Assembly: GCA_944382845.1 (NCBI GenBank)
Contig: CALWNN010000046.1
Span: 1 to 43,647 of the forward strand
From: an uncultured Clostridia bacterium
Lineage (GTDB): Bacteria > Bacillota > Clostridia > Oscillospirales > Ruminococcaceae
Direction: 5' to 3'
DNA length: 43,647 nucleotides
Positions 17,118 through 25,351 of this stretch are shown piece after piece (positions within the stretch are counted from its first letter, which is position 1; every line of letters begins with the position of its first letter). A program made the position numbers and the translations under genes. The notes below the pieces were generated by a model. The model was given only the letters and a program-made list of their open reading frames with translations, did not search any database and had not been told where the DNA came from.

Positions 17118-18464
17118 ATGACACAACAGGCTTTGATGCTGGCTAAAACAGTCAGCGAGGAAATGTTGCAGACTATCAGGGAAAATCCCGATAAGCTGTA
17201 TTTTCCCTTTTTCGGTGAAGGGGATAATATCCTGAAAAACGGTATCAGGCTCGACAGGGTAATGTTTACTGTCCCCGGAACTGATTTTAAGATTTACTGG
17301 TATGGTTTTTTAATTGCATTAGGTATCCTTATTGCGATGATCTATGGTTTTAGGAAAATGAAAACAGTTGGTATCGACCCCGACAGAGCAACTGACGCTG
17401 TGATCGGGGGAGTTATCGGCGCAGTTGTAGGCGCACGTCTTTATTACGTTATATTTTCCCTTGGAAACTATACGAATGCAGACGGCGGACTTGATTTCAG
17501 GGGAATTATAAATGTTCGTGACGGTGGACTTGCGATTTACGGCGGTCTTATAGGAGCAATTCTGGTTGGCGGAATAATTGCAAAAATCAGAAAGCTTAAA
17601 CTTACAGCTCTTCTGGACGTTGTTGGTCCTTGCTTTCTTATAGGACAGGCTGTGGGACGTTGGGGAAACTTTTTTAACGTTGAGGCTTTCGGTTCAAACA
17701 CTACTCTTCCATGGGGAATGATGAGTGCAAGAACTATTCAGTACCTTGCGGATAATTACGATACCATCGCCCTTAATTCAGGAGTGACTGTTGATTATAA
17801 CCTTCCTGTTCATCCATGTTTTCTCTATGAATCAATATGGTGTCTTATAGGATTTGTTCTGCTTAACTTATATCTTAAGCACAGAAAGTTTGACGGAGAA
17901 GTGTTCCTTATGTATATCGGATGGTATGGTCTTGGAAGATTTTTCATTGAGGGACTTAGAACCGACAGTCTTTATTTCGGAAAGATAAGGGTTTCTCAGC
18001 TTGTTGCAGGAGCCTGCGTTTTGGCTGCAATAATACTTATTCTTGTTTTCAGAGGGGCTGTAAGAAGAGCAGGGGATTATAAGCTTTTCTGTGATACTGA
18101 TACATCGAAGGAACAGCTTGGTGAATATGTGATTTATGAAGAAATGAACAGCAAGAAAAAAGAGCTCAGACAAAAGATCAAGGATGCAAAGGCAAACGGA
18201 GAGAGTACTGCCGAGCTTGAAAAGGAACTTGATAACATAAAATCTGAGTATTCAAAAAAAATAGACGAACTTAAAACCACAAAGAATAAACATACTGAAA
18301 AAGCCGAAGAAGAGACCTATAATAATATTGTTGAAGAGTCTGATGATGGCGAAGAAGATATGACAGCAATTGATGGAGAAAGCATCAGCGAAGACGAAGC
18401 ACAGGATGAAATACCTGAAAAAGACGATAAGCAGGAGGAAGAAAATAATGTACAGGATAATTGA
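17118..18464 (+). CDS. lgt: Prolipoprotein diacylglyceryl transferase with a long acidic tail
   Basis: A 448-residue membrane enzyme that moves diacylglyceryl from phosphatidylglycerol to the lipobox cysteine of pre-lipoproteins. The core (about residues 40-317) has several membrane segments, the Lgt signature GQAVGRWGNFFNVEAFG (176-192), HPCFLYES and GLGRFFIEGLRTDSLY. Family members usually run 250-300 residues. Here residues 318-448 form a charged tail: a lysine/glutamate helix likely to coil (about 341-395) and then an acidic, disordered-looking end. About 40 extra residues also precede the core. AAAGGA supports ATG 17118. The end overlaps folD by 17 nt. The lipoproteins at 33465-35616 are natural clients. 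Confidence 0.94.
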   Translation: MTQQALMLAKTVSEEMLQTIRENPDKLYFPFFGEGDNILKNGIRLDRVMFTVPGTDFKIYWYGFLIALGILIAMIYGFRKMKTVGIDPDRATDAVIGGVIGAVVGARLYYVIFSLGNYTNADGGLDFRGIINVRDGGLAIYGGLIGAILVGGIIAKIRKLKLTALLDVVGPCFLIGQAVGRWGNFFNVEAFGSNTTLPWGMMSARTIQYLADNYDTIALNSGVTVDYNLPVHPCFLYESIWCLIGFVLLNLYLKHRKFDGEVFLMYIGWYGLGRFFIEGLRTDSLYFGKIRVSQLVAGACVLAAIILILVFRGAVRRAGDYKLFCDTDTSKEQLGEYVIYEEMNSKKKELRQKIKDAKANGESTAELEKELDNIKSEYSKKIDELKTTKNKHTEKAEEETYNNIVEESDDGEEDMTAIDGESISEDEAQDEIPEKDDKQEEENNVQDN

Positions 18465-19302
18465 CGGAAAAACAGTTTCTCAAGGCGTAAAAGACTCTGT
18501 AAGAGATGAACTCACAGCTCTAAAAACAGAAATGGGTCTTACAGCAGGTCTTGCGGTGATAATTGTAGGCGACGACCCCGCCTCTAAAGTTTACGTTAGA
18601 AATAAAAAGCTTGCCTGCGAATACTGCGGAATAGAATCGTTCGAGTACGCGCTTCCGGAAAGAACAACCCAGGATGAACTTCTTGAACTTATTAATAAAC
18701 TTAACAGCGACCCGAAAGTTGATGGTATACTGTGTCAGCTCCCTCTTCCTGAGCATATCGATGAAAAGGTTGTAATAAACAATATTTCTCCCGCTAAGGA
18801 TGTTGATGCTTTTCATCCTGAAAATGTGGGACAGATAATGATCGGTGAATATAAATATCTACCCTGTACTCCTGCCGGAGTTATGGAGCTTATTGCTTCT
18901 ACAGGAACTGAGATATCAGGCAAGGAATGTGTGGTAGTGGGAAGAAGCAATATCGTAGGAAAGCCAATGGCCATGCTTCTTCTTCATAAAAGCGGAACAG
19001 TAACTATCTGCCATTCGAAAACAAAAGATCTCGCTGAGCATTGTAGGAGAGCTGATATTTTGGTTGCCGCTGTCGGCGTGCCTAATCTTATTAAAGGAGA
19101 TATGATAAAAGAAGGAGCAGTTGTTATTGACGTTGGAATGAATAGACTTGATAACGGAAAACTTTGCGGAGATGTTGAATTTGAAACTGCAAAGGAAAAG
19201 GCTTCTTATATCACTCCTGTTCCGGGAGGAGTAGGTCCCATGACTATAGCAATGCTTATGAAAAATACTCTTACAGCCGCTAAAAGCAAGCTCAAACAGT
19301 AA
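18448..19302 (+). CDS. folD: Methylenetetrahydrofolate dehydrogenase/cyclohydrolase
   Basis: A 284-residue bifunctional enzyme interconverting 5,10-methylene-, methenyl- and 10-formyl-tetrahydrofolate with NADP. Visible: the ASKVYVRNK active-site lysine region, DGILCQLPLPEH, KDVDAFHPENVG, VVGRSNIVGKPMA (Rossmann part) and PVPGGVGPMT. GGAGGAA at 18434-18440 sets the start at ATG 18448, inside the end of lgt, so the two are coupled. Normal length. Confidence 0.97.
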   Translation: MYRIIDGKTVSQGVKDSVRDELTALKTEMGLTAGLAVIIVGDDPASKVYVRNKKLACEYCGIESFEYALPERTTQDELLELINKLNSDPKVDGILCQLPLPEHIDEKVVINNISPAKDVDAFHPENVGQIMIGEYKYLPCTPAGVMELIASTGTEISGKECVVVGRSNIVGKPMAMLLLHKSGTVTICHSKTKDLAEHCRRADILVAAVGVPNLIKGDMIKEGAVVIDVGMNRLDNGKLCGDVEFETAKEKASYITPVPGGVGPMTIAMLMKNTLTAAKSKLKQ

Positions 19303-19345
19303 TCTTAATAAATTGTAAACTATTTGGGTTTGCTGAAAAAAGGAT

Positions 19346-19374
19346 TTGACAATCCTGAGTTTTAAGTGTATAAT
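19346..19374 (+). promoter_or_regulatory. Promoter of rpsO
   Basis: TTGACA (19346-19351), 17-bp spacer, TATAAT (19369-19374): a full consensus match. The predicted transcript start near 19381 gives a 120-nt leader. Confidence 0.88.
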
Positions 19375-19380
19375 TATTTT

Positions 19381-19500
19381 TGCGTGTAAATAAAGACGCA
19401 ACTCTATCCTCAACGCAGATTGCGGGAAAAGCCCGATGTTCGGGAGTATACCATGCCGTGTTCTTCGCTGAAGGAAATATTATGAAAGAGGTATAGAAAA
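19381..19500 (+). promoter_or_regulatory. Structured rpsO leader, likely S15 autoregulation
   Basis: The leader folds into TGCGT/ACGCA (19381-19385 with 19396-19400) and CCCGA-TGT-TCGGG (19432-19444). TATACC (19447-19452) can also pair with GGTATA (19490-19495), which overlaps the AGAGG ribosome site. S15 controls its own mRNA in many bacteria by binding such leaders. The fold is mine, by eye. Confidence 0.55.
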
Positions 19501-19767
19501 ATGCTCAGAAAAGAAGAAAAGACAGCTGTTATCGAAGCTAACAGAACTCATGAAACCGACACAGGTTCTCCGGAGGTACAGATCGCAATTCTTACAAAGA
19601 GAATCAATGATCTTACAGAACACCTTAAGGTTCATAAGAAGGATCATCATTCAAGAAGAGGACTTCTTAAAATGGTTGGTCACAGAAGAAACCTTCTTAA
19701 CTACCTTGCTAAGAAGGATATTAACAGATACAGAGCAACTATCGAAAAGCTTGGTATCCGTAAGTAA
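19501..19767 (+). CDS. rpsO: 30S ribosomal protein S15
   Basis: An 88-residue primary 16S-binding protein of the small subunit platform. [38 protein letters not shown] and LLNYL are the conserved parts. Length is standard. It sits just before pnp, the classic order. Confidence 0.98.
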   Translation: MLRKEEKTAVIEANRTHETDTGSPEVQIAILTKRINDLTEHLKVHKKDHHSRRGLLKMVGHRRNLLNYLAKKDINRYRATIEKLGIRK

Positions 19768-19783
19768 TCGCAAATCACATCAG

Positions 19784-19813
19784 GGCAGCGGTATATTATA
19801 CCGACTGCCTTTT
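19784..19813 (+). terminator. Terminator between rpsO and pnp
   Basis: GGCAGCGGTATA pairs with TATACCGACTGCC with one bulged A, followed by TTTT. It may attenuate readthrough into pnp. Confidence 0.75.
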
Positions 19814-19944
19814 GGTGTATATTGACTTTATAAATGTAAAATAAGCAGTAGTCATTTTAGCATTAAACAGAGTCTGAAATCAAATGAATATCGGATTGTG
19901 TTTATTGCTAAAGCTGCTGCAGAAAATAAATGGAGGTAGCTTAA

Positions 19945-22059
19945 ATGTTTGAAAATTACAGAACTTTTGAAACAACCTATGCAGGCAGACCCGTTGTTGT
20001 TGAAACGGGAAAGACCTGCGCTCTTGCAAACGGTTCATGCTGGGTAAGATATGGTGAAACTGTTGTTATGGCAAATGTTACAGCAAGCAAAAAGCCGAGA
20101 GAGGGCGTTGATTTTTTTCCTCTTTCCGTTGATTATGAGGAAAAGCTTTACTCGGTAGGAAAGATCCCGGGATCATTCCTCAAAAGAGAGGGAAAACCTT
20201 CAGAAAAGGCAATACTTACTTCAAGATGCGTTGACCGTCCTATCAGACCTTTGTTCCCGAAGGATATGAGAAACGATGTGTCTGTTGTTATGACAGTTCT
20301 TGCTGTTGACCCTGATAACTCTCCTGAAATAGCCGGAATGATAGCGACATCTATCGCTATTTCAATATCAGATATTCCGTGGAACGGACCTGTTGCAAGC
20401 ATTAACGTTGGCTATGTTGATGATGAGCTTGTGCTCAATCCTACTCTTGAACAAAGGGCTAAGAATAAGCTTAATCTTACTGTTGCAGGATCCGCCGAAA
20501 AGATCGTTATGATTGAAGCAGGTGCTGACGAAATTTCAGATGATCTTATGCTTGAAGCAATTCTTAAGGGCCATGAGGAAATAAAGAAAATGGTAGCTTT
20601 CATTTCTGATATTCAAAAGGAGATTGGAAAGCCCAAGTTTGAATTTGAATCAAAGGAAGTTGACCACGACCTCTTTGATGCTGTTGAGGCATTGGTAGGA
20701 GAGGACGTCAAGGTTGCTCTTGATACAAACGATAAGAATGTAAGAGATGCAAGGCTCCAGCCTATCATTGATAAGGTTCATGAACAATTTGATGAGCAGT
20801 GCGATGAAAATACCGGAGTTCTTGACGAAGTAATGTATAAGCTCCAGAAGAAGATAGTAAGAAACTGGCTCTATGAAGGCAAGCGTGTAGATGGAAGAGG
20901 AATTGATGAGATCAGACCTCTTGCCGCTGAAGTAGGACTTCTTCCGAGAGTTCACGGCTCAGGACTTTTTACAAGAGGACAGACTCAGGTTCTTACAGTA
21001 TGTACATTAGGCCCTGTAAGCGATGCTCAGAAGATAGACGGACTTGATGAAGAAGAGTCTAAGAGATATATGCATCAGTATAACTTCCCAAGCTACTCTG
21101 TGGGTGAAACAAAGCCTTCAAGAGGACCCGGAAGACGTGAGATTGGTCACGGCGCACTTGCTGAAAGAGCTCTTGAACCTGTAATCCCAAGCGTTGAGGA
21201 CTTCCCATACGCAATCAGAATGGTTTCTGAGGTTCTTTCTTCAAACGGCTCAACTTCACAGGGATCTATTTGCGGCTCAACTCTTGCTCTTATGGATGCG
21301 GGCGTTCCGATCAAAGCTCCTGTTGCAGGTATTTCCTGCGGTCTTATTACCAAAGAGGATGGAAGCTGGATGACAATGGTTGATATTCAGGGTCTTGAGG
21401 ACTTCTATGGTGATATGGACTTTAAGGTTGGTGGAACTCATAAGGGAATCACCGCTATTCAGGTAGATATCAAGGTTGATGGTCTTACTCCTGATATCAT
21501 CAAGGAGGCTTTTGCTAAAACTCATAAGGCAAGACTTCATATTCTTGACGATGTAATGCTTAAGGCTATTCCTGAACCTCGTCCGACTGTAAACAAGTGG
21601 GCTCCTAAAATGCTTACAACAAAAGTTCCTGTTGATAAGATTCGTGAGGTCATCGGTTCTGGCGGAAAGGTTATCCAGAAGATCTCCGCTGAATGTGAAG
21701 TCAAGATCGACATCGAAGAAGACGGAAATGTATTTGTTTCCGGAATTGACCTTGACAAGGCTAAGAAGGCTATAGATATTATCAATACTATTGTGTTTGA
21801 ACCAGAGGTGGGCTCGATTTACAAGGGCAAGGTAACAAGAATTATGAACTTTGGCGCATTTGTAGAGATTGCACCCGGCAAGGAGGGTCTTGTTCATATC
21901 TCCAAGCTTGAAAAGCACAGGGTTGAAAAGGTTGAGGACGTTGTTTCTATCGGTGATGAAATAGTTGTAAAGGTTATGGAGATAGATCAGCAAGGAAGAA
22001 TTAATCTTTCAAGAAAGGACGCTCTTTCTGATATTGAGGCTAAGAAAAAAACAGAATAA
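19945..22059 (+). CDS. pnp: Polyribonucleotide nucleotidyltransferase (PNPase)
   Basis: A 704-residue phosphorolytic 3'-5' exoribonuclease. It has two RNase PH domains (about 1-210 and 310-540, the second with FTRGQTQVLTVCTLG and GDMDFKVGGTHKGITAIQVDIK), a KH domain with VIGSGGKVIQKI (near 568-579) and an S1 domain (GSIYKGKVTRIMNFGAFVEI onward). GGAGG before ATG 19945 marks the start. Length and domain order are standard. Confidence 0.98.
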   Translation: MFENYRTFETTYAGRPVVVETGKTCALANGSCWVRYGETVVMANVTASKKPREGVDFFPLSVDYEEKLYSVGKIPGSFLKREGKPSEKAILTSRCVDRPIRPLFPKDMRNDVSVVMTVLAVDPDNSPEIAGMIATSIAISISDIPWNGPVASINVGYVDDELVLNPTLEQRAKNKLNLTVAGSAEKIVMIEAGADEISDDLMLEAILKGHEEIKKMVAFISDIQKEIGKPKFEFESKEVDHDLFDAVEALVGEDVKVALDTNDKNVRDARLQPIIDKVHEQFDEQCDENTGVLDEVMYKLQKKIVRNWLYEGKRVDGRGIDEIRPLAAEVGLLPRVHGSGLFTRGQTQVLTVCTLGPVSDAQKIDGLDEEESKRYMHQYNFPSYSVGETKPSRGPGRREIGHGALAERALEPVIPSVEDFPYAIRMVSEVLSSNGSTSQGSICGSTLALMDAGVPIKAPVAGISCGLITKEDGSWMTMVDIQGLEDFYGDMDFKVGGTHKGITAIQVDIKVDGLTPDIIKEAFAKTHKARLHILDDVMLKAIPEPRPTVNKWAPKMLTTKVPVDKIREVIGSGGKVIQKISAECEVKIDIEEDGNVFVSGIDLDKAKKAIDIINTIVFEPEVGSIYKGKVTRIMNFGAFVEIAPGKEGLVHISKLEKHRVEKVEDVVSIGDEIVVKVMEIDQQGRINLSRKDALSDIEAKKKTE

Positions 22060-22110
22060 ATTTTAAAACGCTAAAGCCGTTGTTGTTAGTTGGAAAGACA
22101 TAAAGAAGTA

Positions 22111-22146
22111 AAGTCTGAGAAGATTTGTTTTCTTCTCAGACTTTTT
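22111..22146 (+). terminator. Terminator of pnp
   Basis: A perfect 12-bp stem AAGTCTGAGAAG/CTTCTCAGACTT (22111-22122 and 22132-22143) with a 9-nt loop and a T tract. Confidence 0.92.
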
Positions 22147-22273
22147 AGTATTGTTTCGCTGATAAATTAGGATTTATCGAGTCATTAGTTCAAGCGCTGC
22201 CTTAAAAGAAATACATTCCGCATATCTTTTGCTCCACATAAACTCATTGTAATAACCAAGTCGCCGATGTCCC

Positions 22274-22293
22274 CCTGCCGAATATTCGGCAGG
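22274..22293. repeat. Perfect 20-bp palindrome
   Basis: CCTGCCGAATATTCGGCAGG is identical to its reverse complement. It is followed by two near-identical TCCGCCTCCTAT..GGG units and then the repeat copy at 22332, and probably belongs to the same inserted unit. Confidence 0.8.
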
Positions 22294-22331
22294 TCCGCCT
22301 CCTATGGGATGATCCGCCTCCTATTGGGGGG

Positions 22332-22400
22332 GCAGGGTTCCATTCAGTTTTTCAGTGGGGGTTTTAATCCCCCACTGAAAAACTGAGGAGCTTTGCTCCG
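22332..22400 (+). repeat. Interspersed palindromic repeat, copy 2
   Basis: GGGTTCCATTCAG leads into a perfect 17-bp stem (22345-22361 with 22369-22385, loop TTTTAAT), then GAGGAG and a small hairpin GGAG-CTTTG-CTCC (22387-22399). The order and several exact blocks match the copy at 241-309, in opposite orientation. The perfect stem suggests this copy is younger or still under selection for structure. Confidence 0.8.
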
Positions 22401-22491
22401 ATTTAAACGATAAGTCTGTTCAGCAGTCATATATTGATTATCAAATGTACCCATATAAATGCCTACGTAAATTTCAATCGGCAGTTGGTAA

Positions 22492-22520
22492 ATTATAGCA
22501 ATAACATACAGGAAAGTCAA
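22492..22520 (-). promoter_or_regulatory. Minus-strand promoter of the split small gene
   Basis: Read on the minus strand: TTGACT (22520-22515), 17-bp spacer, TATAAT (22497-22492), then 37 nt to ATG 22454. Confidence 0.7.
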
Positions 22521-22535
22521 TAATAAAAGAAACGC

Positions 22536-22570
22536 AAAGCTACTTTTGACATTTAATCAAAAGTAGCTTT
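22536..22570. promoter_or_regulatory. Perfect 14-bp inverted repeat
   Basis: AAAGCTACTTTTGA (22536-22549) and its exact complement (22557-22570) flank a 7-nt loop. It lies 15 bp upstream of the minus-strand -35. It lacks a long T tract, so it may be an operator or a weak bidirectional terminator. Confidence 0.55.
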
Positions 22571-22747
22571 AAATACTTCATAAGGTCTACTTTACATATA
22601 AACGGCGGTTTTTTTATTGCAAAAATATATTATTGCGCTATTGAAATTGGTTTAGAATTGTAGTAAAATGTAAGTTGTAAATGGTTTTCACAATATCATT
22701 TTTTCTATCATATTTTGTATTATATAAATTTGAGAGGAATGATTTTT

Positions 22748-23095
22748 GTGAATGAAATAATTATATCAGCTGTGCTTGTAGCTGTTGTCGTGTTAATTAT
22801 AATTGTTGTACAGATAATTACAATGCGCTTGAGAGAAAATCACGGAGTAGGGATTGTAATTATTCCGGTCGGTAAAAATTCTGAAAATGCCGATATTATC
22901 GATAATGCTGTAAGATCTGTTTACCATGAGGAATCATTTTATAACTATCCCGGTGGAAGGGAAATCCTTATTGTCGATTTTGGATGCAGACCTGAATTGT
23001 GGGAGCATTATCAGAAGCTTTCAGACAGATATAAAAAAGTTCATGCAATTAAAAGTTATGAGCTTTATGCTTATCTTAAAGTAAAGTGCGGCTGA
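22748..23095 (+). CDS. Small single-span membrane protein upstream of recD2
   Basis: A 115-residue protein with one N-terminal membrane segment (NEIIISAVLVAVVVLIIIVV, about residues 2-21) and a soluble part of about 90 residues containing GVGIVIIPVGKNSENADIID and REILIVDFGC. The alternating strands and helices look like a small alpha/beta, glycosyltransferase- or GT-A-like fragment, but no full family match is evident. I chose GTG 22748, since AGAGGAA lies 9 nt upstream; ATG 22739 is in frame but abuts the ribosome site. It ends 15 nt before recD2 and is probably co-transcribed. Function unknown. Confidence 0.75.
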   Translation: MNEIIISAVLVAVVVLIIIVVQIITMRLRENHGVGIVIIPVGKNSENADIIDNAVRSVYHEESFYNYPGGREILIVDFGCRPELWEHYQKLSDRYKKVHAIKSYELYAYLKVKCG

Positions 23096-23110
23096 ATGAA
23101 AGGATAATAA

Positions 23111-25351
23111 ATGCAGGATAACAAACAATTTACTTTTATTGAAGGCAGTGTAGACTGTATTGTATATAAAAACGAGGAAAACGGATTTGTCGTACTTACA
23201 CTTGACGCGGGAGGAGAACCTGTTACGGTGGTAGGGGAGCTTGGAAATGTTGAAGAGGGGGAAGACCTGAGACTTACCGGGGAGTATGTAAATCACAGAA
23301 AATTCGGTATGCAGTTTAAAGCCCACCTTTGTGAACGAACTTTGCCGAAAACAGCCTCCGCAATCCAAAAATACCTTTCAAGCGGGGTCATAAAAGGGAT
23401 CGGACCTGTTCTTGCAAGAAAAATAGTAGAGGCCTTCGGGAATAATACCCTTGAGATTTTTGATAAACAACCTGATAAGCTCCTTGAAATCGAGGGTATA
23501 AGCCCTAAAGCCTTGGATAAAATTATGGATAGTTATAAAAAAGTTTTTGGTGTAAGGAATCTTATGATATTTCTTTCCGAGTACGAGATATCTCCTACTT
23601 ACGGAGTCCGTGCATGGAAACGCTGGGAGGGGCTGGCCAAGGAATCAATAGAGAAAAACCCTTACATAATGTGTGGGTTTGGTGTGGAACTTCCTTTTTC
23701 TCAAGCTGAAACACTTGCCGGTAAAATGAATTTTCCAAAGGACAGCGACCAGCGTATTTCTGCCGGAATTGCATGGATTCTTCGTGAAAATGCTTTAAGC
23801 GGACACACCTGCCTGCCTTATGATAAACTTGTTGATATTGCTGTGGAATTCTTACAAATCGATAAAACCTCCTTTGACAGAGTTCTTCAAAGAGAAGTCG
23901 GAGAAGAAAACCTTCATATTTATACAAAAGGCAACAGAGAGTTTGTTTCACTTCATGAATATTATGAAGCGGAGGATTATATTGCAAGACGGCTTAAAAC
24001 TCTTCGGGACATAAGCTATAATAACAAAATAGATTTTTCTCACGTAATCGACCTTGCCGAGGAACAGTTCGGGATAACTTATGAAAAGGTACAAAGAGAA
24101 GCAATAAATACAGCACTTTCCTGCGGATTTTTAGTTCTTACGGGAGGTCCGGGAACAGGAAAGACCACAACATTAAATGCTATAATCTCCCTTTTTCAGC
24201 AGCAAGGAATGACGGTTATGATAGCAGCTCCTACTGGACGCGCAGCAAAGCGCATTTCAGACCTTACAGGTTTTGAGGCAAAAACTATCCACAGGCTCTT
24301 AGAAGTTGAATTTTCTGATGGGGAAATGCCAAGATTCAAGCATAATGAAAATAATCTTCTTGATTGTGACGTTATGATAATCGATGAAATGTCTATGACT
24401 GATACGCTGCTTTTTTCTGCTCTTTTAAAAGCTCTCAAATTCAATTGTTCCCTTGTTATGGTAGGCGACTCAGATCAGCTTCCATCAGTAGGCGCAGGGA
24501 ACGTTTTAAAGGATATAATCGACAGTGGTATTGTTCCAACTGTTCAGCTTAAGGAAATTTTCCGCCAGGCTCAGCAATCAAAGATAGTTACCAATGCTCA
24601 TATGATAGTAAACGGAGAAGTTCCCGACCTTGCTGACAAATCAAGTGACTGCTTCTTTTTCCAGCGTCTTGAGTATCAGCCTTTGCAGGAACTTGTTGTT
24701 GACCTCGTTAAAAAGCGTCTGCCTGAAGCATATGGCTTTGATCCTATAAACGATATTCAGGTTATTTCACCTACAAGACAAGGTCCGTCGGGAACTGTTG
24801 AGCTTAATAAGCTTATACAATCTCAACTAAACCCACCATCAAAAAAGAAATCCGAAATAAAGTCATTCCTTTATACTTTCAGAGAAGGGGACAAGGTAAT
24901 GCAGACAAAAAACAATTATGATATTATGTGGAAAAGACTTGACGATGATGGGGATGAAACAGAAAAAGGATCGGGTATTTTTAACGGTGATATAGGAGTA
25001 ATAACGTCAATAAACAAGATTCTGGATATTATTACAATCGACTTTGACGGAAGGATATGCAAATACAATAATGCTATGCTTGAGGATGTTGAGCTTTCTT
25101 ATGCAATAACAGTTCACAAAAGTCAGGGAAGCGAGTTTGATGCGGTAATACTTACCGCATTCAAAGGATTTGACAAGCTTTATTACAGGAATCTTCTTTA
25201 TACAGCTGTAACACGAGCTAAAAAGCTGCTTGTAATTGTTGGTTCTGCAAATAGGATAAAATTCATGGTAAAAAATAATCGTCGTACAAACAGATATACT
25301 CTTTTAAAAAATATGCTTCTTGAAGATTCGGGGGAAACATATGGGTTTTAG
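23111..25351 (+). CDS. recD2: RecD2-type ATP-dependent DNA helicase
   Basis: A 746-residue SF1 5'-3' helicase. The N-terminal OB-like domain and helix-hairpin-helix region (about 1-190, with SSGVIKGIGPVLARKIVEAFG) mark the RecD2 group, which acts without RecBC. The motor has the Walker A loop GGPGTGKTTT near residue 345, IDEMSMTD (motif II), GDSDQLPSVGAG (motif III) and a C-terminal UvrD-like part with VHKSQGSEFDAVIL and LLYTAVTRAKK. It has roles in repair and fork stability in Bacillus and Deinococcus. The 3' end overlaps the comF-like gene by 11 nt. Confidence 0.95.
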   Translation: MQDNKQFTFIEGSVDCIVYKNEENGFVVLTLDAGGEPVTVVGELGNVEEGEDLRLTGEYVNHRKFGMQFKAHLCERTLPKTASAIQKYLSSGVIKGIGPVLARKIVEAFGNNTLEIFDKQPDKLLEIEGISPKALDKIMDSYKKVFGVRNLMIFLSEYEISPTYGVRAWKRWEGLAKESIEKNPYIMCGFGVELPFSQAETLAGKMNFPKDSDQRISAGIAWILRENALSGHTCLPYDKLVDIAVEFLQIDKTSFDRVLQREVGEENLHIYTKGNREFVSLHEYYEAEDYIARRLKTLRDISYNNKIDFSHVIDLAEEQFGITYEKVQREAINTALSCGFLVLTGGPGTGKTTTLNAIISLFQQQGMTVMIAAPTGRAAKRISDLTGFEAKTIHRLLEVEFSDGEMPRFKHNENNLLDCDVMIIDEMSMTDTLLFSALLKALKFNCSLVMVGDSDQLPSVGAGNVLKDIIDSGIVPTVQLKEIFRQAQQSKIVTNAHMIVNGEVPDLADKSSDCFFFQRLEYQPLQELVVDLVKKRLPEAYGFDPINDIQVISPTRQGPSGTVELNKLIQSQLNPPSKKKSEIKSFLYTFREGDKVMQTKNNYDIMWKRLDDDGDETEKGSGIFNGDIGVITSINKILDIITIDFDGRICKYNNAMLEDVELSYAITVHKSQGSEFDAVILTAFKGFDKLYYRNLLYTAVTRAKKLLVIVGSANRIKFMVKNNRRTNRYTLLKNMLLEDSGETYGF

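Larger units (their letters stand above)
22174..22454 (-). pseudogene. Small unknown gene split by the interspersed repeat
   Basis: On the minus strand a frame starts at ATG 22454 (MGTFDNQYMTAEQTYRLNR), 38 nt after the -10 of a good promoter, then runs into the repeat and stops. Beyond the repeat a second frame reads RRLGYYNEFMWSKRYAEC and continues FKAALELMTR to a TAA at 22174-22176. Joined, the two pieces would make a protein of about 50-55 residues. The pieces are in different frames and the repeat contains a stop, so the gene is dead as it stands. I do not recognise the family, and the reading of the two pieces as one former gene is inference. Confidence 0.45.

Noticed and set aside
21277-21993. 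Long open frame on the minus strand (238 codons) inside pnp
   Set aside because: It lies antisense to a clear pnp coding region and its protein is low-complexity and basic. Such frames arise from the codon bias of the sense gene.
22262-22402. CRISPR array
   Set aside because: The repeated units are not regularly spaced and occur only twice; no cas genes are near.
22400-22520. A tRNA-like or RNA gene in the repeat-rich spacer
   Set aside because: No acceptor stem, T-loop GGTTCRA or anticodon arm is present. The promoter there fits the small ORF better.
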